From Atherinomorus stipes (lineage: Eukaryota > Chordata > Actinopteri > Atheriniformes > Atherinidae): a DNA stretch of 64,000 nucleotides. Position 1 is the first letter of the stretch. The number at the start of each line of letters is the position of its first letter. Under the pieces are notes generated by a model. That model worked only from the letters and a program-made list of their open reading frames with translations. It did not search any database and was not told where the DNA came from. Below, one piece after another: positions 1 through 11,837 of this stretch. The position numbers and the translations under genes are program-made. The stretch lies in NCBI GenBank assembly GCA_023101725.1, contig JALJCO010013654.1, positions 1,488,001 to 1,552,000 on the forward strand, read 5' to 3'.

Positions 1-3000
1 AGTATAGCAGCTGAACTGTGCCAAAAATTAACAGTTGAAGGGATAAAGTAACGTACTAACAAAATGGCCTTTCCCTTTCTCTCTATTAACTCTGATCCTC
101 TGAACAACGGTTTACAAACAGGGGCGCAATGAAAGGGGTAATCCTTCACTCCTTAGCATAGCACAAAGGCTTAGCAGGAAATAAGCTTACACACAACATG
201 CACAATAAATAAGACTGTATAATACAGACAACACTGACTTTAAAAGTTGGCCAGATCGTGGATGTTCATGAGTCAATAATTTATACATGATTACACGTGC
301 AATATGCACATCATAAAGGGTTTGCCTTAGATTTGTTCAACAAGACGTTTAAATGCAGGAACGTCATATCTTTCTAAATGAATGTTTGAGCTGTACTTTG
401 CTTTTGACAATGTGTGAATGGTGCAGGGTTTATGGATCCCGGGGTTCATTTATTTAGTTTTTGCGCTTAACAGGTAGCTGCTGCATTTATGAGTCAGCAG
501 GTGAGGAATGGTGAGGAAAAACCTCTCAGGCTGGAGGAATGATGGACAGATGGAGGGAAAATAAGCAAGAAAGAGGTTTGGAGCAGAAGGCCAGGGGGGT
601 TCTGTGGAAGGCAGGGGGGAATAAATGGAGCACCTAGATCTGAAAGGAAATGAAACAAGGAGGACAGACAAGGAAAGGGAGAATAATAGAACAGCGAGAA
701 GTCAAGACGGGGTGTCGCAGCAAGCTGGGAGTGCAGTTTGTGCAGCTCCACTCTATGGGTGGCTTTAATTACTTTTCAGCGTCACTGCCTCTCTTGGTCA
801 CGAGCTGCATGCTCAGATCACCAGCCTCTGATTATCAAGCCTTTGTGAGGGTCTGTGCCTGCTGTCAGGCCCTAATTACATTTGCGCTGGAGAGCATCTC
901 AGCACGTCAGAAAGCTAACAAAGCTATTATTGAAGTGCCCCCCTACTTTACAGGCTTGAACTGGTTGATGCTGAAGAGCTATAACAAAAACAAATTGTGT
1001 TAAATCTTTTTTATTATTTATTTATTTATTTATTTTACATGTAATTACTTGGTTTCCATCTGTTCTTACAACATTAAGGTTGAAACAAGTAAGTTTTCCA
1101 GGCAAACTTGCAAACAGCAGGGTGCAATCTTTTTTAAATGACTCATAATGAGGCAGCACAATGCAAATACCAGATCCAGTCATTGTGAAACAAAGAGCAG
1201 CATTGCTTCACAAACCCAACTTCTGCTGTAAAAGCAGTGAAGCTGTTTTGAAATGGAAAAAATGCTGCAAAGGTGTGATAAAGTCACTGGTTTCCTGTTA
1301 AATACAGCTGTCCCCATGGACACCATGAGTGAGCCACATTATATGCAAGGCGCTGATCAGTCTCCCAGATACTGCACCATAAATCCCTGACCTTTTCTTC
1401 ATCTCCTTTTTAAGGGCACTCCTCACTCTCCTCTTTCCTTTCTACCATTCAGATTTTCTCAAAAATCTCTTTTTATTATTCTCATTCAAACATGCAGTCA
1501 GTAATTTTTAGATGCACTCAAAAGAACGCCAAAGCCTTGATCACTGCCTTTGCTTCATTTGATCGCAACTGGGATGATGCAAGAAGTCTTCAATCTAAAT
1601 CTGTAACTTTGATAAGGTCGCTCAACCACAGCTTCTGCATTTTGTGTCATCTTCCATAAAGGTAACTCACACAGTAAATACAAAAGCTTTGTTTTATTTT
1701 GTTTTTGTTGTTTTATTGTCGAATAAGAGTCAGCCCACCTGTTGTTCCTTTTTCAAAAGCCACTAGCCACAAAACCAAAGACTGTGTTTCTGTGCTTTGT
1801 CATGGTCTTTCAGATTTTTCACTTCCACTCTGGTCGCAATCAAACATTATGGAGACACAATCACTTCTTCTTCTTCTTTGCTTGGCAGTGAGCATGCAGA
1901 GATTTAGTGCATTGCTGCCACCAACTGTAAGGAGTGTGGACCAGTGTGTAGGATGCAATTAATTGTGTAATATTTCAAATGGGTAGTCCTGCAGGTGGCC
2001 ATCCTCTAAATGTGAAGTTTGAGAACCTTCATAATCTTCATTAATTAGGAGAATAAAGTGGTTTTTAGTGGATTCAGTTCACCACTGTTACAAGGCGCCC
2101 ACTGTGCATGCCAAAAATCAGTTTCTCTCATCAAGAAAATGCTAAATTTGGATTTTTGATTTGTTATGAGTGATCATTTTGTTGCTTATTCATAAAAAAG
2201 GAAAACAATCCATTATGTCAGTGTGTCACAGGTGTGTAAAAGATCAGCCATCATTGAAATCAGTTGAACTACAATGATTGGATGGCCAACCAGGTCCTCT
2301 TCACGTCTTTCTGTATTAGGAATATAGACTGTGCATTGATTGCTCATCACCTGAGCCTACACATCCTGCAGGGACAGAAAACAGGGGCAGCTAGCAGCAG
2401 GCAGCATGATAATGGCAGAGAAAGAGCAGCAAAGCCTTCCACATCAAGCAGAACTACAGGAGGCAAGAAAAGGAAGAATGTATCAGAAGAGGCTACAACT
2501 AAAAAAGCAAGCATATCTATGAATCTGGGAAGCACTTTGCCCTAAAACATTGTAAGCATTTTTCTGTTATAAGAAATGTTTCACTTTGTGTTGAGGGGAG
2601 TTTGAAGTTTTCATTTCTAGAAAGCTAGTTCGGCTATGTAGCCAGGCTGTGTGTTAGTCACAGGCTTTATTTACCACTGCCTCCAGTTGTATCCAACTCA
2701 CAACTCTTCCACTGACTGAAGTAGTGATGGTGCGCGTGTTTTAGTGATTTTGCTTTGGAACGAGCTCTGAGTAGAGGGATTGGGAGGGGTTTTGGTTGTG
2801 GGGTTTTGAGATGTAACTTTTTATTGCTCAGGGAATCGACACAGCTTTGACCAAGTAGATTGTCATTTTTAAAAGAGCAATGAAACAATGAGTGAAACCC
2901 GAACATGACACTTCAAAGAAAAGTTTCTATTAAATATCAGCATGGGATGGGAGTCAAACTCGGCTCTCCTCTCTCATGGTGGTGTATGTGGCTCGACCAA

Positions 3001-5364
3001 ACCAAACTCTCCAGCATCCAAATGCAGACTTTGCTACCCGATGGATGTGATGCAACAGCTCATTTGAGAGCATCTGATGAAATATGGTGATGACATTTTA
3101 TTCTTCGGTGCAGTTTTATTCAATGTCTTCTACTGAGAAAAAGACAGTGAAAATCAAGTCTGTAGCTACATTTTTGTGCAATTTTTTGAGAAACTGGATT
3201 AGCAAAGCAAGATTGGAGGTGCTTTGTCCAAAAGATCAACATGATTTCACTAGGTTTGATGAAGACAACCAGTGCCTGGTCCCAATTATCTAAAACCAGT
3301 CCACTCATTAACATATTTGCGCAAAGTAATATGTTTTAGCAGGTATAAAATTTTATCAAAAGCAGGTGAACATCTTTTTTACAGTCGCATTGGCTTTTTC
3401 TCCCGTTCTTTAACAGTCTAACCGACTTTATATCTATTTGTTCCACTCTTTTTTTCCTGTCACTGATCTTTCTTACTCCCCTTTTCTGTCATTTTCTCCC
3501 TGTCTCTTTCCTAAAATCCATCTCCCCTGAACCAAAACGGACATATGAGAAGGTATATAGTGAGCACCAGATGTCTATTGAAAACTTGTCCACTCAAACC
3601 ACCTGCCCGCGAGTATCCACACCCCACAAGTGTGCTGCTGCTTACGCATGTCTGAAGGTCGCATCTCTCCGAGCCATCCAGCGCAGCTGCTCTGGGCCTC
3701 TGAGCCGCTCCTCACCTTGTAGTCTAGGACCAGCTGCAGAAAAAAAAAAAAGCTGCTTGAATAACAATAAATCAGAGCCATTTTTAGCTTGTTTCACTGA
3801 GCAAGAGCAGAGTTGCATGCATCCCTACATTGCATCGATCTTTTTGATAAGTTTTCTCAGAACTCAATGATTCAGCATCAGTTTCCATTGAAATGTGTAA
3901 TTCATTTAAAAAATACCATTCAGACCAAACAAATTATGTGATCTTGACTCATTTTGTTGATGCAATGAAATAAGATGACTTTGATAAGTTTTTCAACCCT
4001 TTCAGTCACTTGTTGCCCTGTTGTAACATAAAAGCTAAATGTCTGGTGAAGTTTTAAGGGGTAGATTTTCTGCACCTTGAGGTCATTCTACCACTGTGAG
4101 GATAATAAAGGTTGAGGTCTGGCTAGAAAAACAAGCCTCACAACCTGTAAGGTTTTAAGGTTGTTGCATTGTTATTATCCAGACAAAATCAACTGCACAG
4201 GCTGCAGCGTCTTTCTGTAGGTTCAAGGTAAAAGAGAGATATATAACAAACATTTACCGTTTAGTTTGTCAAGGAAAACCAAGGATGACAAAGAAAGATA
4301 AAAGGGACACACCTCTGAAAAAATGTGTGTGGGGGGAAAAAAAGGCTAAAGTAACTTCCTGATATTTTTCCCCAGTAGTCTTAGCTGTGTTATCATGTCT
4401 TATAGAACTTGGATGAAGGTCAGTATCCTGGCAACCACAGAACTTGCTTAGAAATGTAATTTTAAAAACTATTGCTGGCCAAGAGCTAAAATATCTCTAG
4501 GGGATCTAAGACACAGCTATGTCACATTTCAAACCACCTCTGTCACACATGTTAGTGGCAAAAAAATCATCTTCGGTCAGTTTTTGAACACATTTGACCA
4601 AACCCCAAGTTTACATTTCTAAATTTTACTTCTCTTGATACTGGTTGGCAGGTTAATAATAAAGGCCTCTTTTTACAGTGCACAGCAGAATTACCGAGCA
4701 TGCACTTGTGCAGAATCCATAAGATGTGGGGACTAGTGACTTTATCCAAAAGTTGTTAAGCAGTTCAGGTGGCAGAGACAGGTGAGATGGGTATGCAGCT
4801 TTAGGCCACAGGGACCTGCTTAATTAGTGGTACCCCGAAGTTACCTATTCTAAGGAAAACATTATCTCGTATGACACTCAAAATATTTCAAAAAGGTCAT
4901 ATAAGAAAAGAAATTCCAAAGAGGACTTTCTGTTCAAAACTAAATTCCCATCTGACGCCTGACACATAAGTTAGAAAACACTAACTTTCTCCATTTTTAA
5001 CCTATGAGGTTTGTCTCTCTGCATGTAGGAGGTATAAAATGAAACAACAGTCAGGTATAGAAAGGGAATGTGATGATACAGGGCTGCATAAATCTAGAGG
5101 AAATAGTGATAGAAGTAGGCCTAACAGACAACAACATGGAAGCTTGTATCAAAATGCTGGCTGATATGATCGCGTCCAATCTGCTGAAATGTTACAGAGA
5201 AGAAATCCAGCATTATTACTATAAAATGAAGCGCACTGCCAAAATAGCAAGCTATAAATGTTTGGGGTTTTTTCCGGAAAATCACAGAACCAGACATTTT
5301 TATAACACCCGAGTCCTCTAATCTGAGAAGATTAAAGGTAATGGCAGGTGAAAGGCATGGCAAA
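1..5364. other. Intergenic, no gene recognised
   Basis: Open frames here are short, lack recognisable domains and are typical of chance. A (TTTA)n microsatellite lies at about 1009-1036 and an A-run at about 3740-3751. The stretch 735-905 is higher in complexity than its surroundings and is listed separately as a possible conserved element. Nothing else could be assigned. Confidence 0.6.
735..905. promoter_or_regulatory. Candidate conserved non-coding element
   Basis: This block is GC-balanced and rich in non-repetitive words, with two homeodomain-type TTAATTAC/CTAATTACATTTG motifs (about 762-769 and 872-884). It sits in an otherwise AT-rich intergenic interval. The call rests only on texture and motif content; no conservation was measured. 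Confidence 0.2.
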
Positions 5365-5853
5365 TTAATTTGTATTGCACATTTTATGTACAAGACAATT
5401 CAAAGTGCTTTACATAAACTTAAAACTATTACAGCAGGGTGCAGAAGAAGCTGTAAAAAGTACATAAAAGACTATAAAATAATCTATCAACACTCCAAGG
5501 TTATGGACTTGTTTGGTTATTTCAAGAGTCCCAGTCTCAAGATGTACTGATGTTGATCCTCCTCTCTTTACTACCAAATAGAATAATCTCAGTTTTGTCT
5601 TCATTTAATTGTAGAAAATTCGCTCATCCAGGTGCTTATTTGTTCCAGACACTGACACAGTAAGTATACTGGTCTGCAGTCGTCTGGTGACAGAGACAGA
5701 TTAAGTTGTGTATCATCTGCATAACTGTGATAATTAAAGATAAATTAAAGTTAGAGTTATATCAATAACTATGTAATATTTGATCCAAAGGGGGCATACA
5801 AGCTGAACAGAAGAGGTCCAAGAACTGAACCCTGGGGGACTCCACAAGTCATG
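5365..5853 (-). mobile_element. L2-like LINE fragment A: RT core to 3' end, degenerate
   Basis: On the minus strand, 5853-5798 translates to the RT motif CGVPQGSVLGPLLFSLY, and 5735-5698 to YADDTQL (the catalytic YxDD-type block). ORF pieces down to 5410 include LETGTLEITKQVHNLGVLID, the segment after the RT palm. The end at about 5420-5370 matches the usual teleost L2-like 3' tail (GTAAAGCACTTTGAATTG...). The reading frame is interrupted by stops and frame changes, so it is a dead 3' fragment. Confidence 0.8.
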
Positions 5854-5879
5854 GCCACTCACTTAGATTCTTAGCTGCT

Positions 5880-6425
5880 AATTGTAACAAAATAACAAAG
5901 TTATTATTTGAAATTAATCCTAAAACTAAATGGAAACCAATGAAGTGAAGCCACAATTGCAGTGATGTGCTTTCGTTTCTTAGTTAAAAGCTGAGCAGCA
6001 GCATTCAGAACCAGCTGGAGGTTCTGCAAGTGACTTCTGGTTGAAACCTGGTGTTAAGTGCATTACAGTTATCTAGACAAGTCTTAATTAAAGCATGGAT
6101 TAAAATCTTTAAGTGATGTAGATAATGGCGAGATTTAACTTTAGCCAATTGTCTCAGATGAAAAAAACTGGAATTTATCACTGAGGTAATCTTTGCATCA
6201 AACTTCAGATTCCTGTCTCGCTTGACACCAAGGTTTGCAGCTGTAATTGAAATATTGTTGAAATGTGTCTAGATCAATACCAGCTTTGGGGAGATCACTG
6301 GGCCCAAACAACAGCACCTCAGTCTTGTCGTCATTAAAGTGCAAAGGGTTTTTTTTAAATCTATGCCTTAATTTCATCAATGCACCCAATTAAGTCAGAG
6401 ACAGTACAGTTGTTTCAAGGTGTTG
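5880..6425 (-). mobile_element. L2-like LINE fragment B: RT C-terminal part, degenerate
   Basis: The minus-strand translation gives HFNDDKTEVLLFGPSDL at about 6331-6281, then sequence resembling the thumb region (HALIKTCLDNCNALNT and NAAAQLLTKKRKHITAIVASLHW-like) down to about 5940. In a LINE this segment lies downstream of YADDTQL, yet here it lies upstream of fragment A in the same orientation. The two pieces therefore come from separate insertions or a rearrangement. Confidence 0.75.
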
Positions 6426-6928
6426 CAATTTTTAGTCATATGATAATTAGGTGATATTGCGCAGGGGAGCACTCACTCCAGCTGTACCATGTCTTTTCAT
6501 CGGAATCAAAAAGCACCCAATTTTCTCGCCTTTGATTGCTGCCTTGCATAATCAAGCCTGTCTCCTCTATATGCTGTCACTTTCAGCTTTTATGTTTGTT
6601 TCTTAGCCTAGCCAACCATCAGAGGACACTATGCTCCCTGAAAAAACCCTCTAACATTTGATAAGATTTCTACAAAGCTTCTACTAAGTCAGCAATGCTG
6701 CCATTTAATTTGGTGAGGACAGCCAGCCATGTTGTCATTTTGACACATGACAATGACCTTGGGAAACAGGGACCCATGCATAGTAGACATGCATTTTTGC
6801 TGTTGAATGAACAGGCTGATGACTTCCAGTGCAGTTATAGAAGATGTGATGGATCATGAAGTGTCGTGCTTGCCTTAGGAGAGCAAAGAAATGGAAGCAC
6901 CTAATAATGCAACCCTATAGTTCTTTAA

Positions 6929-7530
<602 letters not shown>

Positions 7531-7534
7531 TTAA

Positions 7535-8520
7535 CAATACGTGCAAACCATGACATTTCACCACAAATGATAACTATCAAAATCAGCTTTCTGCTGGGCC
7601 TGAGAGCTGAACTATGCCCTCACTCAGCTGTGAGACATGAATGCAGCCTCCGAGGAAGCATTGGATGTGATGACTGATTTCAAGCAGATATACTAACAAT
7701 ATGAATGTAATAAGTCTATTCATAAGATAGCTCTTACCAAAGCCACTGAAATAAAAACTGAATATAGCAAGAAATAAACAAAGCAAACAATAGATTTATC
7801 GTTCCCTCTCAATTATATTCTGTCGATGAGCAATTGTTTGGTTGTCATTCAGGCTGTTTTGTGTTTGATGAATAGCACTACAGTTTTTGTCTTTCCATGA
7901 CATGGCAAGAAAATCTAAAAATCTGCAACGGTTAACAGTTGTTTAATGTAAAGAGCAAAACAGTCATTTGCATTTTAACTAGCATGAATAAAATGAAATT
8001 CACTATAAAGTTGGAGCACTTTATGTCAGTCATTGGACTGTGTCACATTATTCATATTCCCTCTACAGGCTGCTAAAACACCCTTGTCTTAATCAGAATA
8101 AGGCTTTTAAGCATTAAACTTACCACACAAATGATTTGATCCTTTGTTTTCTGTGCTACAGTTATTATTGTAATCAAGTCTCTTGCAGCCGTGGAATTTC
8201 CTCTTCTTTGGCCAACCAGGCAACTATAGGTGATGAAAATGCACCTCATGAATGTGATCTCATTATTCTTAGTTTTAGCCACTCTGTGAATGTATAATAC
8301 AGACCGAACTTACCAGTACATCATACTTACATCATACTTGATAAATAGCAGAGCAAATTAAAGTTGCTTTTCTGGGTTACAGATGTTTCTAGGTTTTGTT
8401 TGCATTTTTTTCCCACTTACAAAGATTATAGAGAAATTTCTACTGTGTAAATTTTTGTTCCTCTGAAGTTTTGTTTCACTGGTCAGATATATTGACCCCT
8501 TAATTTTGAGTGCAGAGTTT
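7535..8520. other. Intergenic, nothing recognised
   Basis: AT-rich unique-looking sequence with short chance open frames only. Confidence 0.5.
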
Positions 8521-8524
8521 AGGC

Positions 8525-8967
8525 TATCCATCCATCCATCCATCCATCCATCCATCCATCCATCCATCCATCCATCCATCCATCCATCCATCCATCCATC
8601 CATCCATCCATCCATCCACCTCCACCCATCCATCCATCCACCCATCCATCCATCCATCCATCCATCCATCCATCCATCCATCCATCCAGTCACCATCTAT
8701 CCATCCATCCACCCATCCGTCCATCCAGTCATCCATCCATCCATCCATCCATCCATCCATCCATCCGTCCGTCCATCCATCCATCCATCCATCCATCCAT
8801 CCATCCATCCATCCATCCATCCATCCATCCATCCACCCATCCATCCACCCATCCATCCACCCATCCATCCATCCATCCATTCAGTCATCCATCCAGTCAT
8901 CCATCCATCCATCCGTCTGTCCTGTCCGTCCGTCCATCCATCCATCCATCCATCCATCCATCCATCC
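8525..8967. repeat. (CCAT)n microsatellite, about 440 bp
   Basis: A near-continuous tetranucleotide array with scattered CCAC, CCGT and CAGTCAT variants. It gives long open frames in several phases (Ser-Ile-His-Pro on the plus strand, Met-Asp-Gly-Trp on the minus strand) that are artefacts. It lies directly downstream of a LINE 3' end on the minus strand, and such retroposons in fish commonly end in a GGAT-type tail, which is the probable seed. Confidence 0.97.
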
Positions 8968-8974
8968 CCACACC

Positions 8975-9118
8975 ACCACCACCACCACCACCACCCCCAT
9001 TCATCTTCTACAACTTATCCAAGTTCAAGCAGTAGGTTAAGCAAAGCCCAGACTGCTGTCTTTTTTTCCAACCTCTTTGGGGGAATCCTAAGTCTTTCCC
9101 AGGTCAGCTAGAGTCATA
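8975..9118 (-). mobile_element. LINE 3'-terminal fragment next to the (GGAT)n tail
   Basis: The minus-strand sequence reads as a decayed version of the common teleost non-LTR C-terminus (…LGFPQRGW…, …[17 protein letters not shown]), which leads into ATGG repeats. A related, better-preserved fragment is at 39775-40010. The clade is not resolved. The boundary with the microsatellite is a CCA triplet run at about 8971-8995. Confidence 0.55.
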
Positions 9119-9127
9119 TAGTCTTAA

Positions 9128-9352
9128 AGGGATACAACACCCACATTGGACAAGCAGTATGGAGGAATATTAACAAGTTTTTGTGGACTTCTATGAACAT
9201 TTTTCTGTTGTGCGCCAGTGACCACCATTATATGAAAGTTGGTGGATAATGAAAAGCCTTCCGATTTCCGGCTGCATTTGAGATGTTAAATAAGTGCTCC
9301 ACAGTCTTGCTCAGCAAATGAAGGCACATCATTCAGTGGGCGTTGTATCCCT
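9128..9352. mobile_element. TTAA-flanked MITE, family 2 (225 bp)
   Basis: The left end AGGGATACAACACCCAC and the reverse complement of the right end AGGGATACAACGCCCAC match at 16/17. TTAA occurs on both sides (9124-9127, 9353-9356). There is no coding capacity. This is the cleanest of the TTAA-flanked elements in the window. Confidence 0.82.
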
Positions 9353-9356
9353 TTAA

Positions 9357-11295
9357 AAGTAGCTTTTCATGTCCGAATGAGTGTCCCTACTGAAATTGTC
9401 ATATACAGTTCCTAATGGTGTTCCATAAGCACCATCCCATGAGGGAAATACACCTCATATACGTGTTTTACATTGGAGCTGGTCTCATTGTTAAGTCTAC
9501 TCACAAACCACTACTCAAGTGCATTCTTGAAGCAGCGCAACAGAAGACTTGCAGAAAGTGACATAATTAGATGCAAAAAGATTTTAATGGCTGCAACAAA
9601 CTTTCAGAGGCTGTTACTGTTAAGATTCATTTTGTTGTAGGGTCAATAGTTGTGCATGTGTTTGTATTTTTCACTGCAGTGAAAATTAAGCATTTAGTTT
9701 TTCTTTTGATCATTTCACTTGGAAATCCGATATGCATTTCTGATTGTACATGACTGGGTCATTTGCATCTATTTTGGAATAGATGCACCTTTTGAGTGAT
9801 ACAGTAGTTTATAATCATTACTTTTCCCTTCATCATATCAAACTTGGTTTAATGTGTTTCATAATCTGAAACTAGCTCTTCACTTGCTTTGAACCATTGT
9901 GAGCACCAGAGGCACAACTCTAAAACTGCTTATTAATAAGCAATTAACTGTTTTCTCTTTCCACATAAAATCTTATTTTCACAGATATCCTGAAGATTAG
10001 GTTTGTTTTCCACTATCTACTTAGAAAAGAATATTCTGCAGCTACAACATGAATCTAAACTGATATTTAGTGTCTGTCTGTTGTGCAGTGCTAAACCAGT
10101 CTTCCACATTCAAGTTTAGAGCTTTACTTTAATAGCAGCTTTCACTGGAAGGGTGATATAAAGCAGTTAAATTAGAGACGGTCAAATCTAAACAAAGACA
10201 CTGAGGTGTAAAGCTCCACAGATCCAAGGAGAACTGAATAGTCTACAGTATTACACATAATTTAATCCTGTGATTTTTACAGTGTTGACTATACTTAATT
10301 TAAGAGACTTTAATGAAGGTTGCCTCTGATGTAGTGATACAGAATTAGAGCCTTTGCAAAGGTCACAGTTCACTTACACATGAGGGAGAGGTGACCCAGC
10401 CAGCTGTTATCACCACTTGTCACTTTCCAAGCATCTGGAAGGTATAAATTTATGCAAATGATTTCAAGTTAGTGAGTGGATGCTCATTTAGCCTAATGCA
10501 CTCCCCAGACACATCTAGAGATCAAGAAACAGAAAGCTGAGGGAGGTACAGCAGAGGGGGGGATTTTATGAATACTGATACGTAACATGCTGGCTGACTT
10601 CCCCTGTTGTCACAATTTTATGTACCACAGCAGAGGGGTCAAATCTCTCACTTGGCAGAGCTGTTAGTGACAGCACTTAACCACCTGTGGAGTCATTAGT
10701 AGAGCACGCTCACCATACTGACACTGTTCACATACAAAAAAGTCTACCTCTGGTGTGGTAGTGATCTTAACTGTAGAGGGAACTGATTCACACTTAAAAC
10801 TGATTAAATCATGAGGAGGATCCACATCCCCGCCAATTGACTGCCAATTGGCTAAACCATGCCCCCAAACACGATGAGCCAATCACAGTGCACACAGCTA
10901 ACCCAATACATTCGGACATTCTCTGCTTGAACATTCATTGAAATGCATTGAACTTAGTCCATTTTTGTTCGTTTTTATGTGTCTTTATGTGTTTTTTTTA
11001 GTTTAAAGTGGTCAAATGGTGTGAATGGGGTACATGCAACTCTGACACTAGGTATCTTGAAAGGCTGGGCGATGGGGTGTATTTTTTTGCCCTTTCCCAA
11101 GCCACATCTGCAAACGAGAAAAGTGTCTGCTTTGGATAAAGTTATGCGGCAGACCACAACATCAACTGAACATGCATAAAATTAACAAGGATTTCTACCT
11201 CCTTTCTAAGTTAAGGCAACATCGTATTTGAGGCAACATATTGTCACTTTGCTGGAAAGAAATATGAAGTTATCTTTAACATCCCTAACGTTAGT
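9357..11295. other. Intergenic, no gene recognised
   Basis: AT-rich sequence without recognisable coding. The part at about 10375-10500, with an octamer-like ATGCAAAT at about 10454, has the look of regulatory sequence but nothing more can be said. Confidence 0.45.
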
Positions 11296-11299
11296 TTAA

Positions 11300-11837
11300 A
11301 GGTAGAGTCCAAAGTTCCCGCCGTGAAAATAAACGTTAGACTTGTGCGAGCGAAATCAGTCTCAAACCACGCCTTTGGGCCTCTACTCGTATGCTGTGGT
11401 GCGTTTGAATGCATCTCTCTCTCCCCCCTTTCCTCTCTTTCGTTTTGTTTTGTTGTGTTCGGGATGTTTCTGGGTGGAGATTTCTGTTTATATCATCCGC
11501 CAATGACAGCGCTAAGGGCATGACGCTGTGTGGGAATAAGCTCATGACTGGAGTAGACGCCAATAACTCGAACTCTTGAAGGAAAAAAAGAAAGAAAGAA
11601 AAAACGGCAGATGCACCGAAGAAAAGAAGCTTGAGAAAGCTGGTGGATAATGACACATTGCACATTGGAAAACCATATTGGTTTGGGTTTTACCCGCTTT
11701 TGAGCTCTGAAGGAGAGGCTTGAAGCGGAATAGGCTGAAGAACGAGGTGGCCGTTAGCCTGAGAGGGAGGGGCGCTCAGTTTGAATAAATACTGTTGTTT
11801 GTAAACAGAAACGGTGGGGGAACTTCGGACTCTACTT
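11300..11837. mobile_element. TTAA-flanked MITE, family 1, copy 2 (538 bp)
   Basis: Homologous to 6929-7530 along its length (shared blocks GATGTTTCTGGGTGGAGATT, GGGCATGACGCTGTGTGGGA, CTGAAGGAGAGGCTTGAAGC). The inverted ends are AGGTAGAGTCCAAAGTTCCC and, reversed, AAGTAGAGTCCGAAGTTCCC. The left flank is TTAA (11296-11299); the right flank reads TTAT, so one TSD base or one terminal base has mutated. Confidence 0.78.

Noticed and set aside
8506..9111. Long open frames encoding Ser-Ile-His-Pro or Met-Asp-Gly-Trp repeats on both strands
   Set aside because: They are translations of the (CCAT)n microsatellite, open in several frames at once; no protein is implied. The array also has no spacers, so it is not CRISPR-like.
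11300..11837. Possible protein-coding duplicate shared with 6929-7530
   Set aside because: The shared sequence is bounded by inverted repeats and TTAA and neither copy keeps a common frame, so it is a transposable element and not a gene duplication.
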